Shown: positions 27,024-36,530 of the stretch, one piece after another
Layout of the letters: each line of letters begins with the position of its first letter
How positions within the stretch are numbered: the stretch's first letter is position 1
Assembly: GCF_009882985.1 (NCBI RefSeq)
Contig: NZ_WTUZ01000011.1
Span: forward strand, 364-61,142
DNA: 60,779 bases
Reading direction: 5' to 3'
Source of the DNA: Paenibacillus silvestris
Lineage (GTDB): Bacteria; Bacillota; Bacilli; Paenibacillales; NBRC-103111
Program-made: the position numbers and the translations under genes
The notes under the pieces: generated by a model
Databases searched by the model: none
Seen by the model: the letters and a program-made list of their open reading frames with translations, nothing else
Told to the model about the DNA's origin: nothing

Positions 27024-28754
27024 ATGCAGAAAAAAGGGTCTTCCAGTGGGGAAAAGAAGAAGTTTTCGGTTTCTTTGAGAGGTAAAATCGTCGGGACATT
27101 CGTTATCGTTTCTTTACTCGTTGCGGCGACTAGTGGCATGTCCTACACCTATTTGAATAAAGTTGATCGCTCTTATTCGAAACTTTTGAATGATAATGTT
27201 ACGATTCTTCGGCATGTTGCAGAGATTAAAGAGAAAACGCAAATGCAGAATAGCCTGCTGCTGGGTTATGTGCTTAATCCGACGAAAGATAAAGAGAAGC
27301 TTTTGACAGAAACGAATGCAGGACTATCTGCCATTATTGGACAAATGAATGAGCTGGCCAAAAATGAGGACGAGCAGGGCGCGATCCAGTCCATGGCGGA
27401 CTCTAACCAAACGTTCATGCGTCTAGTCAATAAAGTGACGGAATATGCCAATAAAGGGAATGTCGATTTGGCCAAAGCGGAAGCGATGCAGTGGGCGATT
27501 CCAACGACAGAAACGTTAACACAGTCTGCCGCTAAAATAGAAGAGCTGGAAAAAGCTGTGCAAGAGTTGGATACGGCTCGCAACCATGATGTCGTGCAAT
27601 CGACCGTTCAAACGTTAATTTGGGTAAGCATAGCTGCGTTCATATTCGCGTTGGCGATTGGTCTGTTGTTATCAAGGACAATTGTGAATCCAATACGATC
27701 CATGGTAAGGGCAGCTGAACGGATCGCGGACTGCGATTTAACATCAGGCAGCATTTATGTCAGCAATAGAGATGAGCTAAGGGATTTGGCTATGGCCTTT
27801 AATGGTATGAAAGCGAATCTCCACAGCTTAATTAGCCAGGTAGGCAGCAGTGCCCAGCACGTCGCCGCCGCTTCTGATGCGCTGAGCAATAATGCCGAGC
27901 AGGTTAGTGAGTCTTCGGAACGGATTACGTATACGATTCAAGAAATATCGACAGGCACGGATGCGCAGGTGCGCAGTGTACAGCAAGGCGTTTCCATTAT
28001 GGAAGAAATGTCAGCGGCTGTCTTTCAAATCGCCAGTGTAACCCAATCGGCCAATCGGCAGTCTTTACTCGCCCAGCAAGCTGCTGGTGCAGGCAATACA
28101 GCGGTTGAGACGGCGATCACCCAGATGCAAGCCATCTCACAGAAGATGAAGGTGCTTGTAGAGTCCGTTCAGCGGCTGGGGGAGCGCTCTGAGCAGATCG
28201 TTCAAGCGAATGCGATCATTGCAGGCATTGCGAGACAAACGAATATGCTCGCGCTGAATGCTTCTATCGAGGCTGCGCGGGCAGGGGCGGCGGGCAAAGG
28301 TTTTGCGGTTGTCGCCGACGAAGTCCGCAAGCTCGCTTTCCAGACGGGCGAAGCGGCTGAAGAAGTTACTCAGCTTGTTTCGAGTATACAGGAAGAAACA
28401 AGTGTGGTTATGAACGCCACCCAGGCGGGGAGCCAAGAGGTGGGGACAGGTCTTGAAGTTGTCGGCGTCGCACAGGCAACGTTCCTGCGCATCAGCGATG
28501 CGATGGACGACGTCGCTCGCCAGATTGCGGAAGTGGCCGCCAGTTCGGCCGCTATCTCGGGCAAAACGAGCGCAGCGGTTGACGTGATTCGCGGTATTGA
28601 TGAGGTCGCGGGCCAGACCGCTTCGGGTGCACGCAATGTCTCCTCCAACATCGAGGGGCAGTATGCGAGTATGGAGGAGATTGTTTCATCTGCCTCTGTG
28701 CTTAGCAGCATGGCGGGGGAGTTGCAGGGCTTGATCGCTCGGTTCCGTGTGTGA
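27024..28754 (+). CDS. Methyl-accepting chemotaxis protein
   Basis: 576 residues. Helix 1 (~22-42), a four-helix-bundle-type extracellular sensor (~45-190), helix 2 (~192-212), HAMP (~213-265), and a cytoplasmic signalling domain with the hairpin tip near [20 protein letters not shown]. It passes ligand signals to CheA/CheW and so to the flagella. AAGGGG precedes the ATG. It sits directly behind the mgl operon, which suggests, but does not prove, that it senses galactose or glucose, possibly through MglB as Trg does in enteric bacteria. Confidence 0.92.
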   Translation: MQKKGSSSGEKKKFSVSLRGKIVGTFVIVSLLVAATSGMSYTYLNKVDRSYSKLLNDNVTILRHVAEIKEKTQMQNSLLLGYVLNPTKDKEKLLTETNAGLSAIIGQMNELAKNEDEQGAIQSMADSNQTFMRLVNKVTEYANKGNVDLAKAEAMQWAIPTTETLTQSAAKIEELEKAVQELDTARNHDVVQSTVQTLIWVSIAAFIFALAIGLLLSRTIVNPIRSMVRAAERIADCDLTSGSIYVSNRDELRDLAMAFNGMKANLHSLISQVGSSAQHVAAASDALSNNAEQVSESSERITYTIQEISTGTDAQVRSVQQGVSIMEEMSAAVFQIASVTQSANRQSLLAQQAAGAGNTAVETAITQMQAISQKMKVLVESVQRLGERSEQIVQANAIIAGIARQTNMLALNASIEAARAGAAGKGFAVVADEVRKLAFQTGEAAEEVTQLVSSIQEETSVVMNATQAGSQEVGTGLEVVGVAQATFLRISDAMDDVARQIAEVAASSAAISGKTSAAVDVIRGIDEVAGQTASGARNVSSNIEGQYASMEEIVSSASVLSSMAGELQGLIARFRV

Positions 28755-28770
28755 GCGGGAGGGATAGAAT

Positions 28771-28802
28771 AGGCCTGAGGATATTTCCTCAGGCCTGTTT
28801 TT
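28771..28802 (+). terminator. Terminator after the chemoreceptor
   Basis: AGGCCTGAGG pairs exactly with CCTCAGGCCT around a 6-base loop, followed by a T-run. Confidence 0.9.
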
Positions 28803-28855
28803 GTTTGTTTCTGTTGTATGGCGACAGATAAATAACTGGAGGTTTTCCAGTTAAG

Positions 28856-29320
28856 TTAATCCCGCACTTCCACGATCAGCTCGATTTCCACTGGCGTATG
28901 AAATGGCAGATCGCTTGTGCCAATCGCGGAGCGGGCATGTCTGCCTTTTTCACCGAACACAGCAACTAACAAATCGGACGCGCCATTAATCACATAAGGC
29001 TGATCGCCAAAACCCGGGGCGCTGTTGACGAAAGCGAGCATCTTCACGATTTTCACGACACGGTCCAAGTCGCCGAGATACCCTTTCATCACAGCCAAGC
29101 AGTTGATGATGGTTTGGCGTGCTGCCGCTTGCCCCTGCTCAATCGTTACTTCGCGGCCAAGCTTGCCCTCATACATCAATTCACCATGAATCCGGCAATC
29201 TTGACCGGACAAATAGATGAGATTCCCTGTTTGATTGCACGGAATGTATGTAAAACGTGGCTCTGGCGATGGAGGGAGTGTGATCCCTAATTCTTGCAGG
29301 CGCTGTTCAATATTCGACAT
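28856..29320 (-). CDS. RidA family protein (reactive enamine/imine deaminase)
   Basis: 154 residues, of the longer Rid type (the usual RidA is about 125-130). The conserved substrate-binding Arg is in ARSAIGTSDLPFH, and the C-terminal EIELIVEVRD is family-typical. RidA proteins hydrolyse 2-aminoacrylate and related enamines made by PLP enzymes, protecting other enzymes from damage. GGAGGTC lies before the ATG. It is encoded 66 bases behind a D-serine dehydratase/D-threonine aldolase-type gene on the same strand, whose predicted product would be just such an enamine. Confidence 0.9.
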   Translation of the reverse strand: MSNIEQRLQELGITLPPSPEPRFTYIPCNQTGNLIYLSGQDCRIHGELMYEGKLGREVTIEQGQAAARQTIINCLAVMKGYLGDLDRVVKIVKMLAFVNSAPGFGDQPYVINGASDLLVAVFGEKGRHARSAIGTSDLPFHTPVEIELIVEVRD

Positions 29321-29386
29321 TCTATTGACCTCCAGGTTCTATGTGTGTCTGTTCTGCAGACAGGACATTGGCTTGATTGAAGGGCC

Positions 29387-30499
29387 TTACTCCAGCATGC
29401 CTCGAGCAAACACAGGAGTAGGCGTATAAGTATGACCACGCTGCATAATGACTTGATTATGCAAGTTGACGGTGCTGCAAATATGATTCGGGATAATGCG
29501 CAGCTTATCGCCGATTTGCAGGTTGGCAGATTGGGCTAGTGGTCCTAGCTCAATCATGCCATGCTCCTCGGTTAAGCGGGCTAGCGTCGCATCCGCAAGC
29601 TCAAGGATGTGCCCGAAGCCATTCAACTGCAGGGGCTCGGTGCCCGGCTGAATGTCGGTGGCGAAGGTCTTGCTGCCGCCGTCGACAATCGCGAGATCAG
29701 CCGACGGACGGCTGACGACGGTGACGAGCACGCTGCCAGCGCAGTCCTCCAAGCTGCAGGCGCCTAGTCGAGCCTGCATCCTGTCGTGGAACACGTACGT
29801 GCCCGGGCGCACTTCGGTCACGCCTTCAACCGCCGCGGCATGCGCAGCGGTTGGCGTTGAGCCGACGCTGACATCCGCGATCGCGATGCCCTGCGCTCGG
29901 AGATGCTCGGCGAGCTGCACCATCAGTGTGCCTTCTTCCTTGCCGGCTGCCGCAACGTCAAGCGTGGGCTTGCCGCCAAGCAGGGAGCCGCGGAAGGTGT
30001 AGATGCCAGTCAGCCGCAGGTGCGGCAGGCCTGTGATTGCAGCCGCTAGAGCAGCGGCTTGCTCGTATAAGACGCCGGTGCGGCGCAGGCCTGTGTCGAT
30101 TTCCAGCCGAACTTGCAGGGTGTGCCCATGGCGGCTGGCGATTTGTTCCAATTGCTGAGCGCCTGCTAAGCTATCAACGCCTACGATGAGCTCGATTTGC
30201 TCGCTCAGACGGATGGCGCGTTCGATCTTGCTGGCGGTCACAAGCGGGTAGGCAACAAAAATATTGCCAATGCCATGCGCAGCCATGACTTCTGCTTCGG
30301 CTATCTTCGCAACAGTAATGCCGACAGCTCCTGCTTCGAGCTGTTGCAGGGCGATAGAGGGAATCTTATGCGTCTTCGCATGAGGACGCAGGGCTACTTG
30401 ATGGATGCGAGCCACATCAGCCATAGCTTGAATGTTCCGATCCATGCGCTGAGCATCAATCAGGAGGCAGGGTGTTTCCAACTTTTCCATGGAGTCCAT
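29387..30499 (-). CDS. D-serine dehydratase/D-threonine aldolase-type PLP enzyme
   Basis: About 370 residues, alanine-racemase-like fold type III. The PLP lysine lies in RPHAKTHKIP near residue 40. C-terminal NHICSTVN holds the His and Cys that bind zinc in eukaryotic-type D-serine dehydratase and D-threonine aldolase. I chose ATG 30499; the preceding GTG is possible. The sequence alone does not decide between elimination (D-serine to pyruvate and ammonia) and aldol cleavage. The neighbouring RidA gene favours the elimination, which releases aminoacrylate. Confidence 0.85.
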   Translation of the reverse strand: MDSMEKLETPCLLIDAQRMDRNIQAMADVARIHQVALRPHAKTHKIPSIALQQLEAGAVGITVAKIAEAEVMAAHGIGNIFVAYPLVTASKIERAIRLSEQIELIVGVDSLAGAQQLEQIASRHGHTLQVRLEIDTGLRRTGVLYEQAAALAAAITGLPHLRLTGIYTFRGSLLGGKPTLDVAAAGKEEGTLMVQLAEHLRAQGIAIADVSVGSTPTAAHAAAVEGVTEVRPGTYVFHDRMQARLGACSLEDCAGSVLVTVVSRPSADLAIVDGGSKTFATDIQPGTEPLQLNGFGHILELADATLARLTEEHGMIELGPLAQSANLQIGDKLRIIPNHICSTVNLHNQVIMQRGHTYTPTPVFARGMLE

Positions 30500-30695
30500 C
30501 ACACATCGCTCTCTTTCGCTGTACTTTTACTTTCTTCTAAGTAGCTGTAGAGGGTATACTTTGAAATGTTCAGCCAAATGGTAACATAAAAGTGACATGT
30601 GTCAAACAAAAAGTTTGGTCGACTAAAGAAAAGTAGGATTCCCAAACGCTGCACATGCTACTATGTAAAAGTAAAAAAGCAAGGAGGGATCGCCC

Positions 30696-32492
30696 ATGAG
30701 ACGCTGGTTTGCCAAGTCGCTGAAACGCAAGTTGTCATTGATCATTTTACTCGCAGTCGTATTGCCGCTGCTCACCATGGGGATCGTGTCCTATCGCATT
30801 GCGACTTCGGTGACGGAAGATAAAGCGAAACAGGCCGGCATGAACACGCTGAAACAAATAACGGACAAGCTGGATTTCGTTATTCAAGACGTGGAGAATA
30901 TGTCGATTTTTCTTATCGGCCAGAAGGATATTCAAACGTATTTAAGCAACACAGAAGGGGACGTAAACAGTTATTCGCTAATTGTCGGTACCTTATGGAA
31001 CTTATCCTATTCTAAAAAATACATTTCCAACATTACGATTACCCCGAAGAATGGCAATCCCGTGCTGTATACAACGACAATTACGAACTCGGGGCTTAAT
31101 CCACTTTTACAGCAGTATGAATCCGTTTACAAATCCACTTCCAAATGGTGGTCGCCGCTTTATGTGAACCAAACAACCGATGGTCCCAAGAGGGTAATTA
31201 CACTCGTCAGACCGATTCGGGATGTGAGCACATTCAGGACGATCGGAACGCTCGCCTTTTCGCTTGATCAAGCGGAAATTGAGCATTATTTGACAGATGC
31301 TGGTTGGGAAAGCAGTGGTTTTGTGATGCTGACGGACCAATACAACCAAATTATCGCAGGGGGCGAACCAGGTTGGTTGGCTCGGAAGGTTGAGGATGTT
31401 TTTCCGAATTTAGGCAAGCTTGGCGAAACCAATGGTGTGCTTAATGTGCCTAGAGGAGAATTGCCGCACACGGTTTTGTATAATTCGATCCCGCGATTGG
31501 GCTGGAAATTAGTCGGGTTCATTCCGACAGAGATTTACCAGAAGCAGAATGGTTATGTACTTACAGTAACCGCGGTGACGATTGTTATTGCGCTGCTGCT
31601 TGCTATGGGGTTAGTGCTGTATTTCCTGCAATGGGTGACTAAGCCGTTAACTAGGTTGACCAAATCATTGAAAGATTTGAATCCGGATGAGGCGATCCCG
31701 ACCTATGAGGTGAAAAGCGCTGATGAAGTCGGGCTGCTTGTCCACAGCTATAATAAGCTGAGCGAGCGGATCGGCAGGTTAAAGGATCAAGTGCAGCAGA
31801 ATGAAGCGAAGAAGAAGGAAGCGGACATTATGGCCCTTCAGGCGCAGATTAATCCGCATTTTTTGTACAATACACTCTCTTCCATCCACTGGATTGCCCT
31901 CATGAACAAGGATCGTCAAATTGCCGAAATGATTGGAGCGCTTAGCGATTTCTTGCGTTTTAGTTTAAATAAGGGGGAAGAGTTCTGCGCGGTTCAGCAG
32001 GAAATTTCACATGCCCAGAATTATGCCTATATCCAGGCGATGCGGTTCCCAGATCAGTTCGAGATTGAGTTTTTTATCGTGCCCGAAATGCTCCAAACGA
32101 CGATGCTGAAGCTGCTGCTGCAGCCGTTGATTGAGAACAGTCTTATTCATGGTATTCAGAAAAAGAAAGCGAAAGGGCATGTCTATGTCCACGGGGAACT
32201 GCGTGACAATCAGATGAAATTCGTTGTGGAAGATACGGGGATCGGGATGGACGAAGCGAAGCTGCGCGACATCCTTGGACAGCTGGTTGCGGCCAATCAA
32301 CAATTGGGGATGCTAACCGAAGTTGCGAAGGAAGCGAAGCTGCCGGTGACCTCTTATGGACTTATTAATGTGCACAGACGATTGCTGCTGCATTATGGCC
32401 TTGGGTCGGGCCTTGTAGTGGAAAGTACGTTAGGTATTGGGACTCGGATATCATTTTCAATTCCGCTTGGGACAGGGGAGCTGGCGACATGA
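30696..32492 (+). CDS. YesM-type membrane sensor histidine kinase
   Basis: 598 residues. Transmembrane helix (~17-37), an extracellular sensor domain (~40-285), second helix (~288-310), HAMP (~312-365), the phospho-His motif QAQINPHFLYNTLSS and an HATPase domain (DTGIGMDEA). AAGGAGGG precedes the ATG. Its stop overlaps the start of the response regulator gene (ATGA), so the pair is co-translated. The ABC importer behind the pair is the probable target. Confidence 0.92.
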   Translation: MRRWFAKSLKRKLSLIILLAVVLPLLTMGIVSYRIATSVTEDKAKQAGMNTLKQITDKLDFVIQDVENMSIFLIGQKDIQTYLSNTEGDVNSYSLIVGTLWNLSYSKKYISNITITPKNGNPVLYTTTITNSGLNPLLQQYESVYKSTSKWWSPLYVNQTTDGPKRVITLVRPIRDVSTFRTIGTLAFSLDQAEIEHYLTDAGWESSGFVMLTDQYNQIIAGGEPGWLARKVEDVFPNLGKLGETNGVLNVPRGELPHTVLYNSIPRLGWKLVGFIPTEIYQKQNGYVLTVTAVTIVIALLLAMGLVLYFLQWVTKPLTRLTKSLKDLNPDEAIPTYEVKSADEVGLLVHSYNKLSERIGRLKDQVQQNEAKKKEADIMALQAQINPHFLYNTLSSIHWIALMNKDRQIAEMIGALSDFLRFSLNKGEEFCAVQQEISHAQNYAYIQAMRFPDQFEIEFFIVPEMLQTTMLKLLLQPLIENSLIHGIQKKKAKGHVYVHGELRDNQMKFVVEDTGIGMDEAKLRDILGQLVAANQQLGMLTEVAKEAKLPVTSYGLINVHRRLLLHYGLGSGLVVESTLGIGTRISFSIPLGTGELAT

Positions 32493-34048
32493 GAATTATG
32501 ATTGTAGACGATGAAGTCATCATAAGAACGGGTCTATGTACCGTGATAGATTGGAAAGAACTCGGGCTTGAACTCTTGCCTGCAGCCTCCTCGGGGGAAG
32601 AGGCGTTAGAGCGGATTCCAGAAGAAAAGCCGCACATTGTGCTGACGGATATCCGTATGCAGGGAATAGATGGGATTCAGCTTGCCCGTGAAATCAAGGC
32701 TCAATTGCCGGATACAGAGATTGTCATTCTCACGGGATATGATGATTTCACGTATGCCCAGCAGGCGCTCCGCGAAGGAGTAACCGATTATTTGCTCAAG
32801 ACAAGCCGGCCGGAAGAGATTATTAAAGCTGCGCTGAAAGCGAAGCAGAACGTTATGGATAAATGGGAGACGATGAAGCAGGAGAATCTCCAGCAAGCGG
32901 CGCTGCGCAATCAGTTGTTAGATCGAGCGCTCAAACGGGGTTTGCACGACGATGCGGAAGCAAGAGAACAGCTGCGCGTCTGGTTCCAGAGAAACGGCGT
33001 AGACGTTCGCCCGGAATCCGGATCGGCTGCGGCCATGCAAGTGATGCTCGTTTCCGTGTCGGGATGGGAAGCGGGACTTACGGAGCTGCTGCAAGGTGCG
33101 GCGCAGAATATCCTCTTCGAGCTGCTTCCTTGCGTGACGCTTATGAACAAGGAGCACTTGCTGCTTGTTGTCCGTCATGAAGGCAGCGGCTCTGGGCAGG
33201 CTGCTCTGGAAGCTGCGCTGAAGCGAGTAACCGACACGCTGAAATGCACGGCTTATGCGGCGCTCGGAACTGCCGCGCAAGATTACGAAAGCCTGAAGGA
33301 TTCCTACCTGGCAGCAAAAGAGGTTTTTGCCTATGAAGGGCTGCTCGGTCCGCAAGGACTTTTCACGTTGGCGGATATCCGGGAGCGAAGCGGGGGCCGT
33401 ACGGTGCTGACCGAGAAAGAGGAGGCGGAGCTCGCCGCCATTCTGATGAGCGGCAATGCGACAGAGCTGCGGCATTGGGTCAACCAGCGAGTGCGCGCGC
33501 TGATGGAGGATGCCCTTGCGACGCCGATCACGGTGCAGGGTTATCTGCAGTCGATGATCATTGCAGGCCACCGCTGGCTGGAACGTGCGAATTCATCGCA
33601 GGTTTCGCTCAACCAACTCCCATCCTATGAGGGGGAGGGGCGCCCAGAGGAGGAGGTATTTAGGATCCTCACGGCGGTCATGAACCTTTTCCACCAAGGT
33701 TTGGATCAGAGTAAGTATGCGTATGTGTACAAGTCAATCGCGTATATCCGCGACAATCTGCATCAGCCGATTTCCCTGCAGCAGGTGGCGGGTTTTGTGC
33801 ATATTCATCCGAATCATTTTAGTGAGGTATTTAAACGGGAAACCGGATGCACCTATATTGAGTTCGTGACACAGGAGAGAATGAAGCGCGCTGTAGATCT
33901 GCTGCAGAGCACACAAACCAAAGTCAGCGATATTGCCAGAAGAGTGGGGTACGAAGATATTAAGTACTTTACGCAGCAGTTTAAAAAGCATACCGGTCAA
34001 ACACCTTCTGAATATCGACAAGGTTCGACGGGCGTCGACAAGATCTAA
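32489..34048 (+). CDS. YesN-type response regulator with AraC output
   Basis: 519 residues. Receiver domain with DDEV near the N-terminus, phospho-Asp in IVLTDIRMQG and Lys in LLKTSRP (the usual Pro follows two residues later). The central region is poorly conserved. The AraC domain ends in DIARRVGYEDIKYFTQQF. The ATG overlaps the kinase stop by four bases. It should activate the downstream binding-protein and permease genes on carbohydrate signals. Confidence 0.92.
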   Translation: MRIMIVDDEVIIRTGLCTVIDWKELGLELLPAASSGEEALERIPEEKPHIVLTDIRMQGIDGIQLAREIKAQLPDTEIVILTGYDDFTYAQQALREGVTDYLLKTSRPEEIIKAALKAKQNVMDKWETMKQENLQQAALRNQLLDRALKRGLHDDAEAREQLRVWFQRNGVDVRPESGSAAAMQVMLVSVSGWEAGLTELLQGAAQNILFELLPCVTLMNKEHLLLVVRHEGSGSGQAALEAALKRVTDTLKCTAYAALGTAAQDYESLKDSYLAAKEVFAYEGLLGPQGLFTLADIRERSGGRTVLTEKEEAELAAILMSGNATELRHWVNQRVRALMEDALATPITVQGYLQSMIIAGHRWLERANSSQVSLNQLPSYEGEGRPEEEVFRILTAVMNLFHQGLDQSKYAYVYKSIAYIRDNLHQPISLQQVAGFVHIHPNHFSEVFKRETGCTYIEFVTQERMKRAVDLLQSTQTKVSDIARRVGYEDIKYFTQQFKKHTGQTPSEYRQGSTGVDKI

Positions 34049-34180
34049 AGACTGAAAAATGACCCCCCTTGCTCCGAAGTCTCTCCCGTACCGTCTCTTA
34101 CAGATGTCCCCTATACTAAAGTTGTAACAAGAGAGGAACAGATGATAAGTTTTTACGAAAACTTTTAGGGGGTAAAGCGA

Positions 34181-35527
34181 ATGAAAAAGTCATTTATCGT
34201 TACATTGGCGGCCACAATGTCATTAGCGCTATTAGCTGGTTGCGGTGCAAGTGGCACAACAGATGTAGCCAAAGATAGCGCAGCACCTAAACAGGCAGAT
34301 GCAGCTAAGCCTGCTGAGAAAGTTAAACTATCCATTTGGCACAATTATACAGGTGAAGATCTTCGCGCCAAATTGATGCGTGAATATATGGAAAAATTCA
34401 AGAAAGACCACCCGAACGTAGAGCTGGATATTCAGGGGATTCCACCCGATGGCTACCGTCCGCGTCTCAAAACGGTTGCTGCAGCAAATGAAATGCCGGA
34501 TCTATTCGTGATGTGGCCTGGTGTTATGACGAAGGAATTCGTCGGTGGCGACTTGATTCAACCCATCAATGAGCTGCTCGACAGCAAAGCGGATTGGAAA
34601 AACGGCTTCATGCCAGGATCCTTCGATGATTTCACCATCAGCGGCAAAACGTACAGTGCGCCAATGGCTTTGTCCCCAACGTCGATCCTTTACTACAACA
34701 AAGAAATTTTCAATAAAAATAATGTTCAGCCGCCAAAAACTTGGGATGATCTCATGAAGTTGGTAGACACATTCAAAAAGAACAACGTAACGCCAATTGC
34801 ATTGGGTAACAAGGCCGCATGGGTCGCACAATCCAGTATCCTTAGCTCGCTTGCTGACCGCGTGACAGGAACAGAATGGTTCTTGAAAGCAGTGGATCAG
34901 AACGGAGCGAAATTCACGGATCCAGAATTCGTGCAATCGCTAACGTACCTCCAGCAGCTTGGCAAAGCAGGCGCGTTCCAGGATGGTTTCAACTCCATCG
35001 ATAATACTCAAATGGAACAAATGTTTGCACAAGGCAAAGCAGCTATGATGATCGACGGCGGTTGGGCGCTTCCGAACCTGGCGGCGAATGCATCCAAAGA
35101 AGCTTTGGCTAACATGGCTGTAACGGTTCTGCCTTCCGTTCCTAACGGGAAAGGCGATCCAAACTCTCTTTCCGGTGTCGTGGGTACAGGTCTTGGAATG
35201 AGCAAGAAAGTAACTGGCGCACAGAAAGCAGCTGCTTATGAGCTGATCTACGCGTTGTCTGGTCCAGAGGCACAGAAAGCTATCTTGGAAAGCAATCAGC
35301 TTGTGTCCTACAAAGTTGATCTGGATACAACGAAAGTATCCTCCTTGTTCGCAGAAGTGTACAAAATGATGAATACGGTTAAGAAAACTCCTGTATACGA
35401 TGGCAAGCTTAGCTCCGCTAGCGCCGATGTCGTGAACAATGGTCTTCAAGAGCTCCTCATGGGCGGCAAGCCAGAGGATATCGCCAAGAAAATTCAAGAC
35501 GCGCAAGCGAAAGCCGTCGGCAAATAA
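34181..35527 (+). CDS. ABC transporter sugar-binding lipoprotein (family 1)
   Basis: 448 residues. Lipobox LLAGC with an Ala/Lys-rich linker, then a solute-binding family 1 domain (LSIWHNYTGEDLRAKLMREY at its start, GKAAMMIDGGWALP in the middle). It captures an oligosaccharide or sugar outside the membrane for the two permeases downstream. TTAGGGGG precedes the ATG. The substrate is unknown. No ATPase gene is present in the cluster, so a shared MsmX-type ATPase elsewhere in the genome is expected. Confidence 0.92.
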   Translation: MKKSFIVTLAATMSLALLAGCGASGTTDVAKDSAAPKQADAAKPAEKVKLSIWHNYTGEDLRAKLMREYMEKFKKDHPNVELDIQGIPPDGYRPRLKTVAAANEMPDLFVMWPGVMTKEFVGGDLIQPINELLDSKADWKNGFMPGSFDDFTISGKTYSAPMALSPTSILYYNKEIFNKNNVQPPKTWDDLMKLVDTFKKNNVTPIALGNKAAWVAQSSILSSLADRVTGTEWFLKAVDQNGAKFTDPEFVQSLTYLQQLGKAGAFQDGFNSIDNTQMEQMFAQGKAAMMIDGGWALPNLAANASKEALANMAVTVLPSVPNGKGDPNSLSGVVGTGLGMSKKVTGAQKAAAYELIYALSGPEAQKAILESNQLVSYKVDLDTTKVSSLFAEVYKMMNTVKKTPVYDGKLSSASADVVNNGLQELLMGGKPEDIAKKIQDAQAKAVGK

Positions 35528-35539
35528 CGTATGGCCACA

Positions 35540-35573
35540 GGACTCCAGCCAGGCTCGGCTGGAGCCCTTTTTT
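35540..35573 (+). terminator. Internal attenuator between binding protein and permeases
   Basis: GGACTCCAGCC pairs with GGCTGGAGCCC around a short loop, followed by TTTTTT. It sits between the binding-protein and permease genes of one operon. Such partial terminators commonly keep binding-protein mRNA in excess. Confidence 0.75.
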
Positions 35574-35605
35574 CAAAAAAAGCTAGCAAGGGGGGAAGTG
35601 AAGTC

Positions 35606-36481
35606 ATGACCGTATCCGCAAGAATCAGAGGATTCATTACTATAGGGCTTCTTCCAGCCTTAGTGCTCTATCTGTTTTTTGTCATCGTACCGATTTTCTG
35701 GTCAGCTTACTATGGCTTCTTCGACTGGAAAGGGATCGGGGCCGCCAAATTTATCGGATTAGACAACTATGTAGAAGTGCTCCAAGATCCAATCTTCTGG
35801 AAGTCGTTCAAAAACAACATGCTTATCGTTGCAGCGTCCGTATTCGGTCAAGTGCCGATTGCTATGATTCTAGCGCTTTTGCTTATGAAAAGTACCTATT
35901 TCCAGCGTGTCATTCGTGCTTCCGTCTTTATGCCCATGGTGCTCTCTTCGGTTGTTGTCGGGATCATCTGGGGATACATTTATCACCCGCAAATCGGTAT
36001 CTTGAACTTCTTGCTGGAGGGCGTCGGCCTGGAAAGCTGGAAGAAAGCTTGGCTATCTGATCCGAAAGTATCGATGTTCGCCCTCATGGTGCCGATCATC
36101 TGGAATTATATTGGACCTTACATGATTATGTTTATTGCCGCGCTACAAAATATTTCGCCAGAGATCGAAGATGCTGCGCAGCTTGATGGTGTCGGACCGG
36201 TTCGCAAATTGTTTGCTGTCACACTGCCCATGATCTGGGATACTGTCAAAGTAGCTGTCGTATTATGTATCTCCGGAAGCTTGAAGGCTTTCGACCTCAT
36301 CTACGTCATGACAGGCGGGGGGCCGGCGCATTCAACTGAACTACTCGCATCTTACATGTATAACAGCACCTTCAATGTATATCGCTTCGGCTTCGGTAGT
36401 GCGATTTCCACAGCCATTATTATTCTTAGCTTGATCTTGATTGTAGGCAGTCAACGCCTTATGAAGCGGGATTATCGTTAG
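35606..36481 (+). CDS. ABC sugar transporter permease 1 (MalF/UgpA-like)
   Basis: About 291 residues and six membrane helices, with the cytoplasmic EAA loop EDAAQLDGVGPVRKLFAVTLP. Start at ATG 35606 (MTVSARIRGFI), with AAGGGGGGAAG upstream; the in-frame start at 35531 would read through the attenuator hairpin. It pairs with permease 2 to form the channel of the importer. Confidence 0.92.
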   Translation: MTVSARIRGFITIGLLPALVLYLFFVIVPIFWSAYYGFFDWKGIGAAKFIGLDNYVEVLQDPIFWKSFKNNMLIVAASVFGQVPIAMILALLLMKSTYFQRVIRASVFMPMVLSSVVVGIIWGYIYHPQIGILNFLLEGVGLESWKKAWLSDPKVSMFALMVPIIWNYIGPYMIMFIAALQNISPEIEDAAQLDGVGPVRKLFAVTLPMIWDTVKVAVVLCISGSLKAFDLIYVMTGGGPAHSTELLASYMYNSTFNVYRFGFGSAISTAIIILSLILIVGSQRLMKRDYR

Positions 36482-36485
36482 GAGT

Positions 36486-36513
36486 TAGAAATTAGGAATT
36501 AGGAATTGAGTTC
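36486..36513. repeat. Short AATTAGG tandem repeat
   Basis: The heptamer-like word AATTAGG recurs two to three times in tandem between the two permease genes, just before the AGGAGGG site of permease 2. It may alter messenger structure, but no function is evident. Confidence 0.4.
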
Positions 36514-36530
36514 TCTCAGGAGGGACATCT

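Noticed and set aside
32918..33571. 217-codon minus-strand ORF
   Set aside because: Shadow of the YesN regulator coding region.
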